A stretch of 10,282 bases of DNA from an uncultured bacterium (GTDB lineage: Bacteria; Bacteroidota; Bacteroidia; Bacteroidales; JACABE01). The position numbers were made by a program, and so were the translations under genes. Below are positions 1 to 8,284 of this stretch, piece by piece. Below the pieces are notes generated by a model. The model saw only the letters and a program-made list of their open reading frames with translations. It was not told the origin of the DNA and ran no database searches. The DNA lies in NCBI GenBank assembly GCA_903911455.1, contig CAIWDQ010000296.1, forward strand, positions 1-10,282, read 5' to 3'. How positions within the stretch are numbered: the first letter of the stretch is position 1; each line of letters begins with the position of its first letter.

Positions 1-2292
1 CAAGTTAATATAAACAAAAAAAAGTTTCTATTCTTTTTATTCATATTAGTTTCATTCATTACTGGGTTTAAAGCAAATTCACAAGTTGTGATAGAATCAA
101 AGTGTCCTAATTCAGATTTTTCATTACATGATTTTACTAACTGGAATGGATGTTATTGTATTACACAATCATCCTCATGCTATACTATTGTAGAAAATGG
201 CGCTACTTTATCTTCTTGTCTTCCAATAGTTCCTTCACCAACTATTTATTGTGGGACAAATGGGTTTTTAACAGCTGCAACTCCTTCTCAACCTGCAATG
301 CAAACTATTATTACACCACAAAATACTAACTACCCAAATGGCGCTTTTGATTCTCTAACAAATTTTAATCTTCAGAAAATTCCATCGGGTGTTAATCAGG
401 TTGTTCGACTTGGTTGTTGGCATACTAATTATGAAACAGCTTCTCTAACTTATGCGATGTATGTTGATACTAATATTTCAGGTTTGTTTGTATACAGTTA
501 TGCAGCAGTTTTAAATGTTGAACCCTCTCATACTTGTAGCCAACAGGCTTATTTTCTTATACGTATTCTTGATGCTAACGGGAATGCAATTAATAATCCA
601 TGTGGTACTTTTGTCTATGTAGCAGGAACTCCAGGTACTTTTGTAAATCAAACTACGGCTTATGGCTACGCAATAAATTGGTTTAATTGGCAAACAGTTG
701 GAATGAGTTTAAAACCTTATCATGGTCAGAATATTAAAATTCAATTTGTTTCTGCTGACTGCTCACAAGGTGGTCACTTTGGTTATGCATATTTTTATGC
801 TTATTGTTTGCCTAGGAATATTGCTATTAATTATTGTCCAGGAAGCCCCATAGCTATCTTATCAGCACCAAGTGGATTTAAATATAAATGGTTACCAGCT
901 TATAATCCACAAGGAGTTTTAGTATATGCAGGTGGGGATACTACTCAATCTATGTCAATAACAGGACCGCAAGATAGTTCTGTTTATAAAGTTGTAATAT
1001 CTTCATTATCTAATACTTCTTGTTCTGATACTCTTAGAACTATTTTAGTTCCTAATATTATTCACTCTAATTTTACTTTTAACGACGCATGTGTAAATGT
1101 ACCAGTAGATTTTAATTATGCTACTACTACTAATACACCTATATATAGTTGGTATTGGGATTTCGGAAATCCAGGTTCAGCGGGCAATCATATGAATATG
1201 GGAACTACTGTTAGTCATACTTACACTACTCCCGGGACCTATCCAGTTACTTTAACGGATAGCTTAGCAACAGGATGCCCTAAAGATACTGTTAAATATA
1301 TTCACATTTATGCAAATCCAATAGTCAAAGCATTTAATGATTCAGTATGTCAGGGAGATTCAGCAAAACTTGTTGCAAGTGGTGCAAGCACTTATCTGTG
1401 GAGTGATGGTTATTTAGGAAATCCTCATAAAGTTGCTCCTATGCAAACAACTTCATATGTTGTAACAGGGACAAGTACTCATGGATGTCAGGATTCAACT
1501 CAGGCAACTGCTGTAATTTATCCTTCCCCTTCAGTTTCGTTTGTTGCGGATACATTTTCTGGTTGTGCCCCAATTACAGTCCATTTTACTAACTATACGG
1601 ATCCATCAAATTGTACATATAAATGGGAATTTGGAGATAACCAAACATCAACTACAACTGACCCAACACATACTTATCCTACTGGAGGTAGTTATACTAT
1701 AACACTTACTGCTACATCCACTGATGGATGTAAGTCAGTATCTACATCACCCAATTTAATAAATGTATACTTTATGCCTCACCCAGACTTCTCATGGACT
1801 CCTCATATTGGTGTAATGGAATATCCAGTTAGTTTTACTAATAAAACAATTCCTGTAAATACTGGATTTACTTATACCTGGAATTTTGGAGATAATACTG
1901 GTATATCCCAAGCTGTAAATCCATCACATATTTTTACAAACGAAGGAGCTTACAGTATGTTATTAGTTTGCACTAGTGATTATGGATGTATAGATTCTAT
2001 TAGATATGAGATCCAGATTGTTAATGACTCATTAACCTTTCCTAACATTATTACACCTAATGGTGATGGACATAATGATTATTTTGTTATTAAAGGATTA
2101 GAAAAAGGAGGATATCCAACTAATAACTTATCTATTTTTAATCGTTGGGGAAAGAAAATTTATGATAAGAATAATTACACTAATGACTTTGATGGAAATG
2201 GATTACCTGATGGAGTTTATTATTATATCTTCAAAGCAAAAGGAATCTTAAAAGAAATAGAACATAAAGGATCATTAGAAATTTTACGTTAA
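1..2292 (+). CDS. Secreted PKD-domain protein with T9SS type B sorting domain (5' partial)
   Basis: Probable cell-surface or secreted adhesin exported by Sec and then the type IX secretion system. The frame is open from base 1, so the gene starts left of the window. An internal GTG at 88 is not the start, because codons 5-28 just before it read as a signal peptide (KKK, hydrophobic FLFFLFILVSFITGF, then KANSQ). Of 763 visible residues, about 30-280 form a Cys-containing module resembling the jelly-roll/lectin-like N-terminal domains of Bacteroidota surface proteins (motif DCSQGGHFGYAYFYAYC). Ig-like stretches lie near 280-350 and 441-510, and PKD domains near 354-440, 511-594 and 595-677 (WDFG, WEFGD, WNFGD followed by HTY or HIF). 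Residues 677-763 are the gliding motility-associated C-terminal domain (FPNIITPNGDGHNDYF, NRWGKKIY, DGVYYYIF). The paralogous neighbour begins 15 bp downstream. The ligand is unknown. Confidence 0.9.
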   Translation, partial: QVNINKKKFLFFLFILVSFITGFKANSQVVIESKCPNSDFSLHDFTNWNGCYCITQSSSCYTIVENGATLSSCLPIVPSPTIYCGTNGFLTAATPSQPAMQTIITPQNTNYPNGAFDSLTNFNLQKIPSGVNQVVRLGCWHTNYETASLTYAMYVDTNISGLFVYSYAAVLNVEPSHTCSQQAYFLIRILDANGNAINNPCGTFVYVAGTPGTFVNQTTAYGYAINWFNWQTVGMSLKPYHGQNIKIQFVSADCSQGGHFGYAYFYAYCLPRNIAINYCPGSPIAILSAPSGFKYKWLPAYNPQGVLVYAGGDTTQSMSITGPQDSSVYKVVISSLSNTSCSDTLRTILVPNIIHSNFTFNDACVNVPVDFNYATTTNTPIYSWYWDFGNPGSAGNHMNMGTTVSHTYTTPGTYPVTLTDSLATGCPKDTVKYIHIYANPIVKAFNDSVCQGDSAKLVASGASTYLWSDGYLGNPHKVAPMQTTSYVVTGTSTHGCQDSTQATAVIYPSPSVSFVADTFSGCAPITVHFTNYTDPSNCTYKWEFGDNQTSTTTDPTHTYPTGGSYTITLTATSTDGCKSVSTSPNLINVYFMPHPDFSWTPHIGVMEYPVSFTNKTIPVNTGFTYTWNFGDNTGISQAVNPSHIFTNEGAYSMLLVCTSDYGCIDSIRYEIQIVNDSLTFPNIITPNGDGHNDYFVIKGLEKGGYPTNNLSIFNRWGKKIYDKNNYTNDFDGNGLPDGVYYYIFKAKGILKEIEHKGSLEILR

Positions 2293-2307
2293 ACTAAATT
2301 CATAATT

Positions 2308-4548
2308 ATGAAATCTTTTATAAAACTGTCTAAACTTAAATTATTAGTCATATTATTAGTCATATTATGTGGTAATTTAAAAGCTCAATTAATTGTTACA
2401 CCTGCTACAGGTTTATCTCCTCATCAAATAGTACAAAATACTTTAGTTGGGACTGGTGTAACTGTTACGAATGTTCAATATTGTGGATCTTTAGGTAGCA
2501 TAATTTATAATAATATTGGTTCATTTACTACTGGAGGTACACCAACTAATTTAGGATTAAATAGTGGTTTAATAATGGCTTCTGGTGGTGTAACAGGTGC
2601 TGTAGGGCCTAATAATAGTAGTGGATTTTATATCCCTGTCTCACCAACTACACCAGATATGAGTGACCCTACTTTATTATCTATCGTAGGTTCAAGTGTT
2701 AATTCATTGCATGATGCGGCTATTTTAGAATTTGATTTCGTGCCAATGTCTGATACAATTAAGTTTAGATATGTGTTTGGTTCTGATGAATACCCTGAAT
2801 TTGTTCCTAGTTTTAATGATGTTTTTGCTTTCTTTATTACTGGTTTAAATCCAACTGGACCTGCCTATGTTAATAAAAATATTGCATTATTACCGAATTC
2901 AAATACCTATGTTAGTATCTATAATGTTAATAATGGTTCATCAAATAGTGGACCATGTGTTAATTGCCAATATTATATAAATAATACTGGGGGGAGTACT
3001 ATACAAGCTGATGGTTTAACAACTGTACTTACTGCCTGGGCAAGAGTTGTACCTTGTACACAATATCATCTTAAATTAGTAATAGCTGATGCAAATGATA
3101 GAATTCTAGATTCATGGGTATGGCTTGAGGCTAATAGTTTTACAAGTACTGCAGTTTCAACTTTAATTAATTTCTCCAATCCTAATGCTATCCCAATGGC
3201 TATTGGTGGTTGTAATAATGAAATCATTAAATTTAAACTCCCATTTTATAGAGCTGATACTGCCTGGGTAGTTATTGATACAATTTATGGTAGTGCTCAT
3301 ATGGGTCAGGATTATTTATATTTCCCTGACAGTATTCCTATATATCCAGGAACACTTTCTTCTCAGATCGTTATTACTCCAATTGCTAATTATGGGACTT
3401 CAGGTACTGTAAAAAATATCATACTTAAAATAAAAACTAATTCATGTGGTGTAGATAGTTTGAATATTCCTATTATGAATTATTCTCCACTACATGTTAC
3501 TACTGGTAATGATACTATGATTTGTCAGAATGCGAATAATGATTATTCTGCATTTCTTCATAGCCATCCTTCCGGTGGAAAAACAGGCAGTTATTATTAT
3601 TCATGGTATCCAACTACATATTTAAATAATCCTAATCTTCAGAATCCAAACTCAAATCCGAATAGTCCGAGTAATACAGGTATAACAACTTATAACCTTA
3701 ACTATATGGTAACGTTAACTGATACTACCGGATGTCCTGGGGATACATCATCAATGGTGATTACAGTAAATCAACAACCACAAATGTCTTTTTCTACAAA
3801 TCCAACTCAACCAGATGGATGTGCTCCAATAAATGTGTCATTTATTAATTCAGTTGACCCTGCTGCTAAATATACTCATTGGTTTTTTGGAGATGGAACT
3901 TCAGATACTGCTCAAAATCCTACACATTTATATAATATACCAGGTTCGTTTGGAGTTAAATTAATTGCTACTACATTTGGTGGATGCACTGATAGCTTGT
4001 ATTTACCTAATATTATAAATGTGCATGCTATGCCTAATCCAGATTTTACATGGACTCCTCATACCGGAGTTATCAACTATCCCGTTTATTTTACAAATAA
4101 AACGATTCCTGTTAATAGTGGGTTTTCTTATACATGGGATTTTGGTGATAATACAAGTATAGCTTCTGATAAAAACCCGGCACATTCTTATCTAAATACA
4201 GGAACTTATAGTGTTTTAATGGTATGTACAAGTGATTATGGTTGTATTGACTCTATCAGATACCAATTAATGGTCATTAACGACTCTTTGACATTCCCTA
4301 ATATAATTACTCCTAATGGAGACGGGCTAAATGATTTCTTTGTAATTAAAGGATTAACTAGCGATGCGTATCCTAACAACCAATTAGTAATTTATAATCG
4401 TTGGGGTAAGGTAGTTTATGAAAGTAATAACTATCAGAACAACTTTGATGGAAAGGGATTACCTGATGGTGTATATTTCTATATTTTTAAAGCTAGAGGA
4501 ATTCTTAAAGAGATTGAGCATAAAGGAAGTTTAGAAATACTAAGATAG
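2308..4548 (+). CDS. Choice-of-anchor L / PKD-domain surface protein with T9SS type B sorting domain
   Basis: Complete 746-residue secreted protein, probably an adhesin-like surface protein sent out by the type IX system. Residues 1-27 are a signal peptide (basic start, hydrophobic LLVILLVILC, then KAQ). Residues ~30-280 match the choice-of-anchor L family: LEFDFVP, then YVFGSDEYPEF at 155-165 and FNDVFAFFITG. Residues ~285-390 look Calx-beta-like (GSAHMGQDY) and ~395-490 Ig-like. Two PKD domains follow at ~492-576 (WFFGDGT, HLY) and ~577-659 (WDFGDNT, HSY). The last 87 residues are the type B sorting domain (FPNIITPNGDGLNDFF, NRWGK, DGVYFYIF). Over those 87 residues it matches the upstream protein at 68 positions. 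It probably shares that gene's transcript (15-bp gap). The ATG at 2308 is chosen because the signal peptide follows it directly. The binding partner is unknown. Confidence 0.92.
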   Translation: MKSFIKLSKLKLLVILLVILCGNLKAQLIVTPATGLSPHQIVQNTLVGTGVTVTNVQYCGSLGSIIYNNIGSFTTGGTPTNLGLNSGLIMASGGVTGAVGPNNSSGFYIPVSPTTPDMSDPTLLSIVGSSVNSLHDAAILEFDFVPMSDTIKFRYVFGSDEYPEFVPSFNDVFAFFITGLNPTGPAYVNKNIALLPNSNTYVSIYNVNNGSSNSGPCVNCQYYINNTGGSTIQADGLTTVLTAWARVVPCTQYHLKLVIADANDRILDSWVWLEANSFTSTAVSTLINFSNPNAIPMAIGGCNNEIIKFKLPFYRADTAWVVIDTIYGSAHMGQDYLYFPDSIPIYPGTLSSQIVITPIANYGTSGTVKNIILKIKTNSCGVDSLNIPIMNYSPLHVTTGNDTMICQNANNDYSAFLHSHPSGGKTGSYYYSWYPTTYLNNPNLQNPNSNPNSPSNTGITTYNLNYMVTLTDTTGCPGDTSSMVITVNQQPQMSFSTNPTQPDGCAPINVSFINSVDPAAKYTHWFFGDGTSDTAQNPTHLYNIPGSFGVKLIATTFGGCTDSLYLPNIINVHAMPNPDFTWTPHTGVINYPVYFTNKTIPVNSGFSYTWDFGDNTSIASDKNPAHSYLNTGTYSVLMVCTSDYGCIDSIRYQLMVINDSLTFPNIITPNGDGLNDFFVIKGLTSDAYPNNQLVIYNRWGKVVYESNNYQNNFDGKGLPDGVYFYIFKARGILKEIEHKGSLEILR

Positions 4549-4564
4549 GTATTATCTTAATAAC

Positions 4565-4600
4565 AAAAAAAGCCTTTCAGACATCTGAAAGGCTTTTTTT
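4565..4600. terminator. Bidirectional rho-independent terminator
   Basis: Hairpin with arms AGCCTTTCAG (4571-4580) and CTGAAAGGCT (4585-4594) around an ACAT loop, flanked by an A-run on the left and a T-run on the right, so it ends in U-runs on both strands. It lies 16 bp after the stop of the choice-of-anchor L gene and 1 bp beyond the 3' end of the tRNA-Leu(CAG) gene on the other strand. It therefore probably ends both convergent transcripts. Confidence 0.9.
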
Positions 4601-4601
4601 G

Positions 4602-4685
4602 TGCCCGAAACAAGACTCGAACTTGCACATCCTTGCGAATACTAGTCCCTGAAACTAGCGCGTCTACCAATTCCGCCATTCGGGC
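4602..4685 (-). tRNA. tRNA-Leu (anticodon CAG)
   Basis: Read on the - strand, the acceptor arms GCCCGAA and TTCGGGC pair over 7 bp. The D stem is GCG/CGC. The anticodon stem is CTAGT/ACTAG around loop TTCAGGG, giving anticodon CAG (reads CUG). A long type II variable arm (ATTC-GCAA-GGAT) identifies leucine, and the T stem GCAAG/CTTGT carries TTCGAGT. The discriminator is A. CCA is not encoded: the next bases are CAA. It is the second gene of a two-tRNA unit, and the bidirectional terminator follows at once. Confidence 0.96.
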
Positions 4686-4702
4686 AGGTTTTGCATGTTT
4701 AT

Positions 4703-4789
4703 TGGTGCCCAGAACAAGACTCGAACTTGCACATCCTTTCGGATACCACCCCCTCAAAGTGGCGTGTCTGCCAATTTCACCACCTGGGC
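4703..4789 (-). tRNA. tRNA-Leu (anticodon GAG)
   Basis: On the - strand, the acceptor arms GCCCAGG and TCTGGGC pair (one G-U). The D stem is GTG/CAC. The anticodon stem is CCACT/GGTGG around loop TTGAGGG, giving anticodon GAG (reads CUC/CUU). The type II variable arm is ATCC-GAAA-GGAT, and the T stem is GCAAG/CTTGT. Discriminator A is followed by an encoded CCA (bases 4703-4705), unlike its neighbour. It is the first gene of the tRNA pair, with 17 bp to the next tRNA, so the two are probably cotranscribed. Confidence 0.96.
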
Positions 4790-4801
4790 TTAATTTGTTT
4801 G

Positions 4802-4809
4802 CAAAAGTA
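4802..4809 (-). promoter_or_regulatory. Putative Bacteroidota -7 element for the tRNA-Leu pair
   Basis: On the - strand this reads TACTTTTG followed by CA, matching the Bacteroidota sigma -7 consensus TAnnTTTG. It sits 12 bp before the 5' end of tRNA-Leu(GAG), a suitable distance for a start just ahead of the tRNA. No clear TTG is seen at the -33 position. The same ten bases TACTTTTGCA recur in the promoter-like site at 9607. Confidence 0.5.
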
Positions 4810-4893
4810 CAAAATCTACTGACATAAAGAAAACATATTTTACTGTTTATTCAATTACTTCTAATTTTATTACTAACTTATCATACTTTATAT

Positions 4894-4901
4894 TAACTTT
4901 G
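4894..4901 (+). promoter_or_regulatory. Putative -7 element for the glycan operon
   Basis: TAACTTTG fits TAnnTTTG. It would start transcription near base 4908, leaving a leader of roughly 70 bases before the glycosyltransferase ATG at 4981. No TTG is present about 19 bp upstream, so the assignment is tentative. Nothing else is seen in the AT-rich stretch 4810-4980. Confidence 0.4.
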
Positions 4902-4980
4902 CTGCTTAAATTAGAACTAGTTTATTGCTGGCTTTAATAATTGTATTTATAAACTAAAAAGAATTCATACTATATCCTTT

Positions 4981-6153
4981 ATGGATAACAAAAAACGTAA
5001 CATATTATTCATTTCTGCTTGGTATCCCGACAGAATTAATCCTAATCTGGGTAATTTTGTTGAGAAACATGCTAATGCCATTGCTCAAAATTGCAATGTC
5101 AATGTATTGCATGTTGCCTTTGATACTGAAATGAATGATAAGAGGTTTGAGCTTGTTTCCGAATCTGAGAATAACATTAATGTTGTTAGAGTTTATATTA
5201 AAAAGAAGTTCTATAAAATATTTCCATTTAATATCCTTCAAAAGATATATCTCTATTTAAAAGCTTATAATATGGGGTATAAATTTATTGTAAGTAAATA
5301 TGGCAATCAGGATTTAACGCATGCTAATATTTTATTTCCTACAGGATTAATTGCTTTATACTTTAAATGGCGATACAACCTGCAATATATTATTACCGAA
5401 CATTGGACAGGCTACTTGCCTGATGATCCTTCTGAGATTAGTATGTTTCAAAAGTTTTTGGCTAAAAAAGTTGTTTGTAATGCAAGGTTTATCACTCCTG
5501 TTTCAAGAGATTTAAAGCGGGCTATGCTTGTTATGTGTTTGAAGGGTAAATATAAAGTGATACCAAATGTTGTTGACGTTAATATCTTTAAACCAAAACT
5601 GGATAAGGTTATTAATACAAAAGTACGTTTCCTTCATGTTTCTTCGCTTGATGATAATCAGAAAAACATTACAGGATTAATTAAAGCAGCTTCAAAATTA
5701 TCAAGCATTTGTAATAATTTTGAACTATTTATCGTTGGTGATGGTGATAATTCATCTTACATAAATTATTGTGAGCAATTAAATGTTTTAAACAGCACTA
5801 TATTTTTTGAAAGTGAAAAGAAGCCTGCTGAAATAGCTATGCTTATGCAACAAGCTGATTGTTTTGTAATGTTTAGTAATTACGAATCGTTTTCGGTGGT
5901 GATAGCTGAGGCTTTAGCATGTGGTTTACCGATAATTGCTACCAATGCAGGCGGGATTTCTTCAGAGCTTACAAAAGATTTTGGCATTATTATTAAGCCA
6001 AATGATGAAGCGGCTTTGATGTTGGCAATGGCTAATATGATGGAGCTTCACAATGAATATGATAGACTCCAATTATCGGCTTACGCTGCTAAGTACAGTT
6101 ACGAAAATGTAGGGATGGCTTTTTACAATTTATACAAAGAAATACTAAACTGA
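4981..6153 (+). CDS. Glycosyltransferase family 4 protein
   Basis: Cytoplasmic GT-B fold enzyme of 390 residues that should transfer a sugar from a nucleotide donor to a growing surface glycan; donor and acceptor cannot be told from sequence. The N-terminal acceptor half starts with ILFISAWYPD and has GNFVEKHANAI (24-34) and TEHWTGY (139-145). The linker has VIPNVVDVNIFKP (193-205). The donor half has FLHVSSLDDNQKNI (217-230), IVGDGD (251-256) and the family 4 E-x7-E signature with E302 and E310 in ESFSVVIAEALACGLPIIA. Length and motif order are normal and the gene looks intact. The ATG at 4981 is followed directly by a typical N-terminus. It is the first gene of a three-gene operon: the flippase begins one base after its stop. 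Confidence 0.93.
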   Translation: MDNKKRNILFISAWYPDRINPNLGNFVEKHANAIAQNCNVNVLHVAFDTEMNDKRFELVSESENNINVVRVYIKKKFYKIFPFNILQKIYLYLKAYNMGYKFIVSKYGNQDLTHANILFPTGLIALYFKWRYNLQYIITEHWTGYLPDDPSEISMFQKFLAKKVVCNARFITPVSRDLKRAMLVMCLKGKYKVIPNVVDVNIFKPKLDKVINTKVRFLHVSSLDDNQKNITGLIKAASKLSSICNNFELFIVGDGDNSSYINYCEQLNVLNSTIFFESEKKPAEIAMLMQQADCFVMFSNYESFSVVIAEALACGLPIIATNAGGISSELTKDFGIIIKPNDEAALMLAMANMMELHNEYDRLQLSAYAAKYSYENVGMAFYNLYKEILN

Positions 6154-6154
6154 T

Positions 6155-7447
6155 TTGCTGAACAAAGTACTAAATACATTCTCAATTAAATTCACCTCGG
6201 CGCTGATAAACCTGCTGATGGCAATCCTCATTTCCCGCTATCTGCATGCTTCGGGTAAGGGTGCACAAAGTATTATTCTTACCACGATCAGTTTTATATT
6301 AATATTTGCAAACATTGCCGGGGGTGCGACACTCGTTTACCTGACGCCACGTTTTAAAGTCTCTATATTGGTGATAACTTCCTATTTATGGAGTTTAATA
6401 GTAGGTGTACTCAGTTATCTGATCTTAAAAATAACTAATCTTGTTGATGCCAACTTCATCATACACATATGCATACTTTCGGTTATCAACTCTTTTGGAG
6501 CCATTAATGCAAATATTTTGTTGGGCAGAGAGAAAATCATCTCGTCTAACATAGTAAATTTTGTGCAGCCTGTAATAACTGTTCTTAGTTTGCTGATATT
6601 TATTTTTATTTTTAAGAATACTAACGTAAGTATCTATATTTACGCTTTATATTTTGCCTATGTCATCAGTTTTATCATAAGCATTCTTTTAATTAAGACA
6701 GATTTAATTGACTTCTTTAAGATAAAAATTACAGAGTTTAAAGAAGTGTTGAAGTCGATGTTCAACTATGGTTTCTATAATCAGTTGGGGCACGTTACAC
6801 AGTTCCTGAACTTTAGGATCAGTTATTATCTGCTTAATTCGTACCATGGCGAAAAGAGTCTTGGTATTTATTCAAACGGCGTATCCTTAACCGAAGCTAT
6901 CTGGCTGGTTAGTGGGAGCATGGCTATGGTCCAATATTCTAAGATCGTTAACACCAACGACTGGAAATACTCTCAACAACTTACCATTAATCTTACCAAG
7001 ATAAGCATTTTGATAACATTAATAGCAATTATCCCGATGGTTTTGCTGCCTTCGGAGTTCTACGCATTCATTTACACCAAAGAGTTCGGCAGCATCAATC
7101 ACATCATGTTGTGCCTGGCACCCGGCGTGTTAGTCTACAACCTCGCACTATTAACCATGCATTATTTCTCGGGCACAGGCAGGTACTACATCAACACTCT
7201 TGCCTCCTTCTACGGCCTGATAGTTACAGGGTTGCTCGGCTTCTGGGCTATTCCCAAATATGGGATATACGGCGCGGCATTGGTGGCGAGTTGTTCGTAC
7301 ATCGTAACATCAATAGTTGCATTTTATTATTTTCGTAAGGATAGTGGCATCAAGATAGTTGCGTTGTTGCCCAATCTCAATGATATCACCTATTATATAA
7401 AAACAATTAAAGATATATTTACTAAGAAATCCGATCATGTTAAATAA
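6155..7447 (+). CDS. Wzx-like polysaccharide/oligosaccharide flippase
   Basis: Inner-membrane protein of 430 residues from the polysaccharide biosynthesis (Wzx, MOP superfamily) group, expected to flip lipid-linked oligosaccharide to the periplasm. Many hydrophobic segments run through it (for example ~12-29, 40-61, 69-91, 102-118, 127-153, 160-180, 284-308 and several between 318 and 402), giving roughly 12 membrane spans. The N-terminus KVLNTFSIKFTSALINL and SRYLHASGKG are typical of the family. The start is TTG: a TAA lies in frame three codons upstream (6146), and the next ATG (codon 22) would remove most of the first membrane span. It begins 1 bp after the glycosyltransferase stop and overlaps the methyltransferase by 11 bp. 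Base composition shifts sharply towards GC after about 7080. The exact glycan exported is unknown. Confidence 0.88.
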   Translation: MLNKVLNTFSIKFTSALINLLMAILISRYLHASGKGAQSIILTTISFILIFANIAGGATLVYLTPRFKVSILVITSYLWSLIVGVLSYLILKITNLVDANFIIHICILSVINSFGAINANILLGREKIISSNIVNFVQPVITVLSLLIFIFIFKNTNVSIYIYALYFAYVISFIISILLIKTDLIDFFKIKITEFKEVLKSMFNYGFYNQLGHVTQFLNFRISYYLLNSYHGEKSLGIYSNGVSLTEAIWLVSGSMAMVQYSKIVNTNDWKYSQQLTINLTKISILITLIAIIPMVLLPSEFYAFIYTKEFGSINHIMLCLAPGVLVYNLALLTMHYFSGTGRYYINTLASFYGLIVTGLLGFWAIPKYGIYGAALVASCSYIVTSIVAFYYFRKDSGIKIVALLPNLNDITYYIKTIKDIFTKKSDHVK

Positions 7448-8246
7448 AATCAATAAGGCTTTTAAGGCTTTAGGTATGATATTAAAACGCCCATATCTGC
7501 TAAATACTGTGATAGATGAGGAGCTAAACCGGCATAAGTATGTTGCTGCTAAATATAGTCTACCGCAAGGTCTGCCGGTTGTAGATATCACTACTTTATT
7601 TCCCGATCTGGATGTTACAGTGTCGCCTTATGCATATCTTGATGGCGCTACATTGCCTGTTGATATTGCTCTTTTAAAGGCACTTGCCGTGAAATATAAT
7701 GTTAATGATTATTTTGAGATAGGTACATGGCGAGGAGAAAGCGCAGCCAATGTTGCAACTGTTGTTGCTAACTGTACAACTTTTAATCTGCCTGACGAAG
7801 AGATGTACCGGCTTGGTTTACCGGATGCTTACATTAAGATGCACCGTTTCTTCTCAAAAGATATTAAAAATGTGAAGCATTTCTTTGGTAATTCTCATAA
7901 TTATGATTTTGATGCTCATAAACAGAAGTATGATATGGTATTTGTGGATGGCGACCATCATTACGATGCGCTACTAAAAGACACCAAAACCGCTTTTGAT
8001 TTAATTAAGAATGAAAACTCAATAATTGTTTGGCACGATTATGCACTTGAACCCGAGACTGTAAGATGGAGTGTGATGGCCGGGATACTGGATGCTTGTC
8101 CTGCCGAAAAGAGAAAAAATATCTATCATATCTCAAATACATTGTGTGCTGTATATATTAATGAAGACCTGAAATCATCACTATTAAAAATAAATGAAAA
8201 GCCTGACAAGTATTTTGAGATAAATATAAAGACAGTAAAAATGTAG
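7437..8246 (+). CDS. Class I SAM-dependent methyltransferase
   Basis: 269-residue protein with a Rossmann-type methyltransferase core, closest in motif pattern to the Methyltransf_24 group found in glycan loci. SAM-binding motif I is FEIGTWRGES (93-102). VFVDGDHHYDAL (168-179) and IIVWHDYALEP (196-206) are characteristic later motifs, the acidic/His cluster possibly binding a metal. Residues 1-80 form an N-terminal extension without a recognised domain. The ATG lies inside the last codons of the flippase (11-bp overlap), suggesting translational coupling. Context suggests that it methylates the sugar or lipid-linked glycan made by this operon, but the substrate is inferred only. The stop TAG sits at the edge of a GTAGGG-type palindrome, so the last codon may have been set by repeat insertion. 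Confidence 0.88.
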   Translation: MLNKINKAFKALGMILKRPYLLNTVIDEELNRHKYVAAKYSLPQGLPVVDITTLFPDLDVTVSPYAYLDGATLPVDIALLKALAVKYNVNDYFEIGTWRGESAANVATVVANCTTFNLPDEEMYRLGLPDAYIKMHRFFSKDIKNVKHFFGNSHNYDFDAHKQKYDMVFVDGDHHYDALLKDTKTAFDLIKNENSIIVWHDYALEPETVRWSVMAGILDACPAEKRKNIYHISNTLCAVYINEDLKSSLLKINEKPDKYFEINIKTVKM

Positions 8247-8271
8247 GGGCAGGTTTTACACCTGCCCTTTT
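8247..8271 (+). terminator. Rho-independent terminator built on a GTAGGG-type palindrome
   Basis: GGGCAGGT (8247-8254) pairs with ACCTGCCC (8260-8267) around a 5-base loop and is followed by TTTT. It starts immediately after the methyltransferase stop codon and should end the glycan operon. With the three bases before it, the left arm reads GTAGGGGCAGG, resembling the start of the palindrome at 8285, so it may be a repeat copy serving as terminator. Confidence 0.8.
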
Positions 8272-8284
8272 ATGCATTTATTTC

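Noticed and set aside
511..693. 60-codon - strand frame inside the first adhesin gene, and similar ones at 4003-4185 and 5005-5241.
   Set aside because: They lie antisense within well-supported genes and show no domain features.
4557..4827. Two open frames across the tRNA-Leu genes (64 and 66 codons, one containing MAELVDALVSGTS).
   Set aside because: They are translations of tRNA sense or antisense sequence. The MAELVDALVSGTS peptide is a familiar false protein from tRNA-Leu genes.
7111..7591. Frames of 75 (+) and 93 (-) codons across the flippase/methyltransferase junction.
   Set aside because: They are shadow frames of two strongly supported genes. The 11-bp overlap of those genes already explains the junction.
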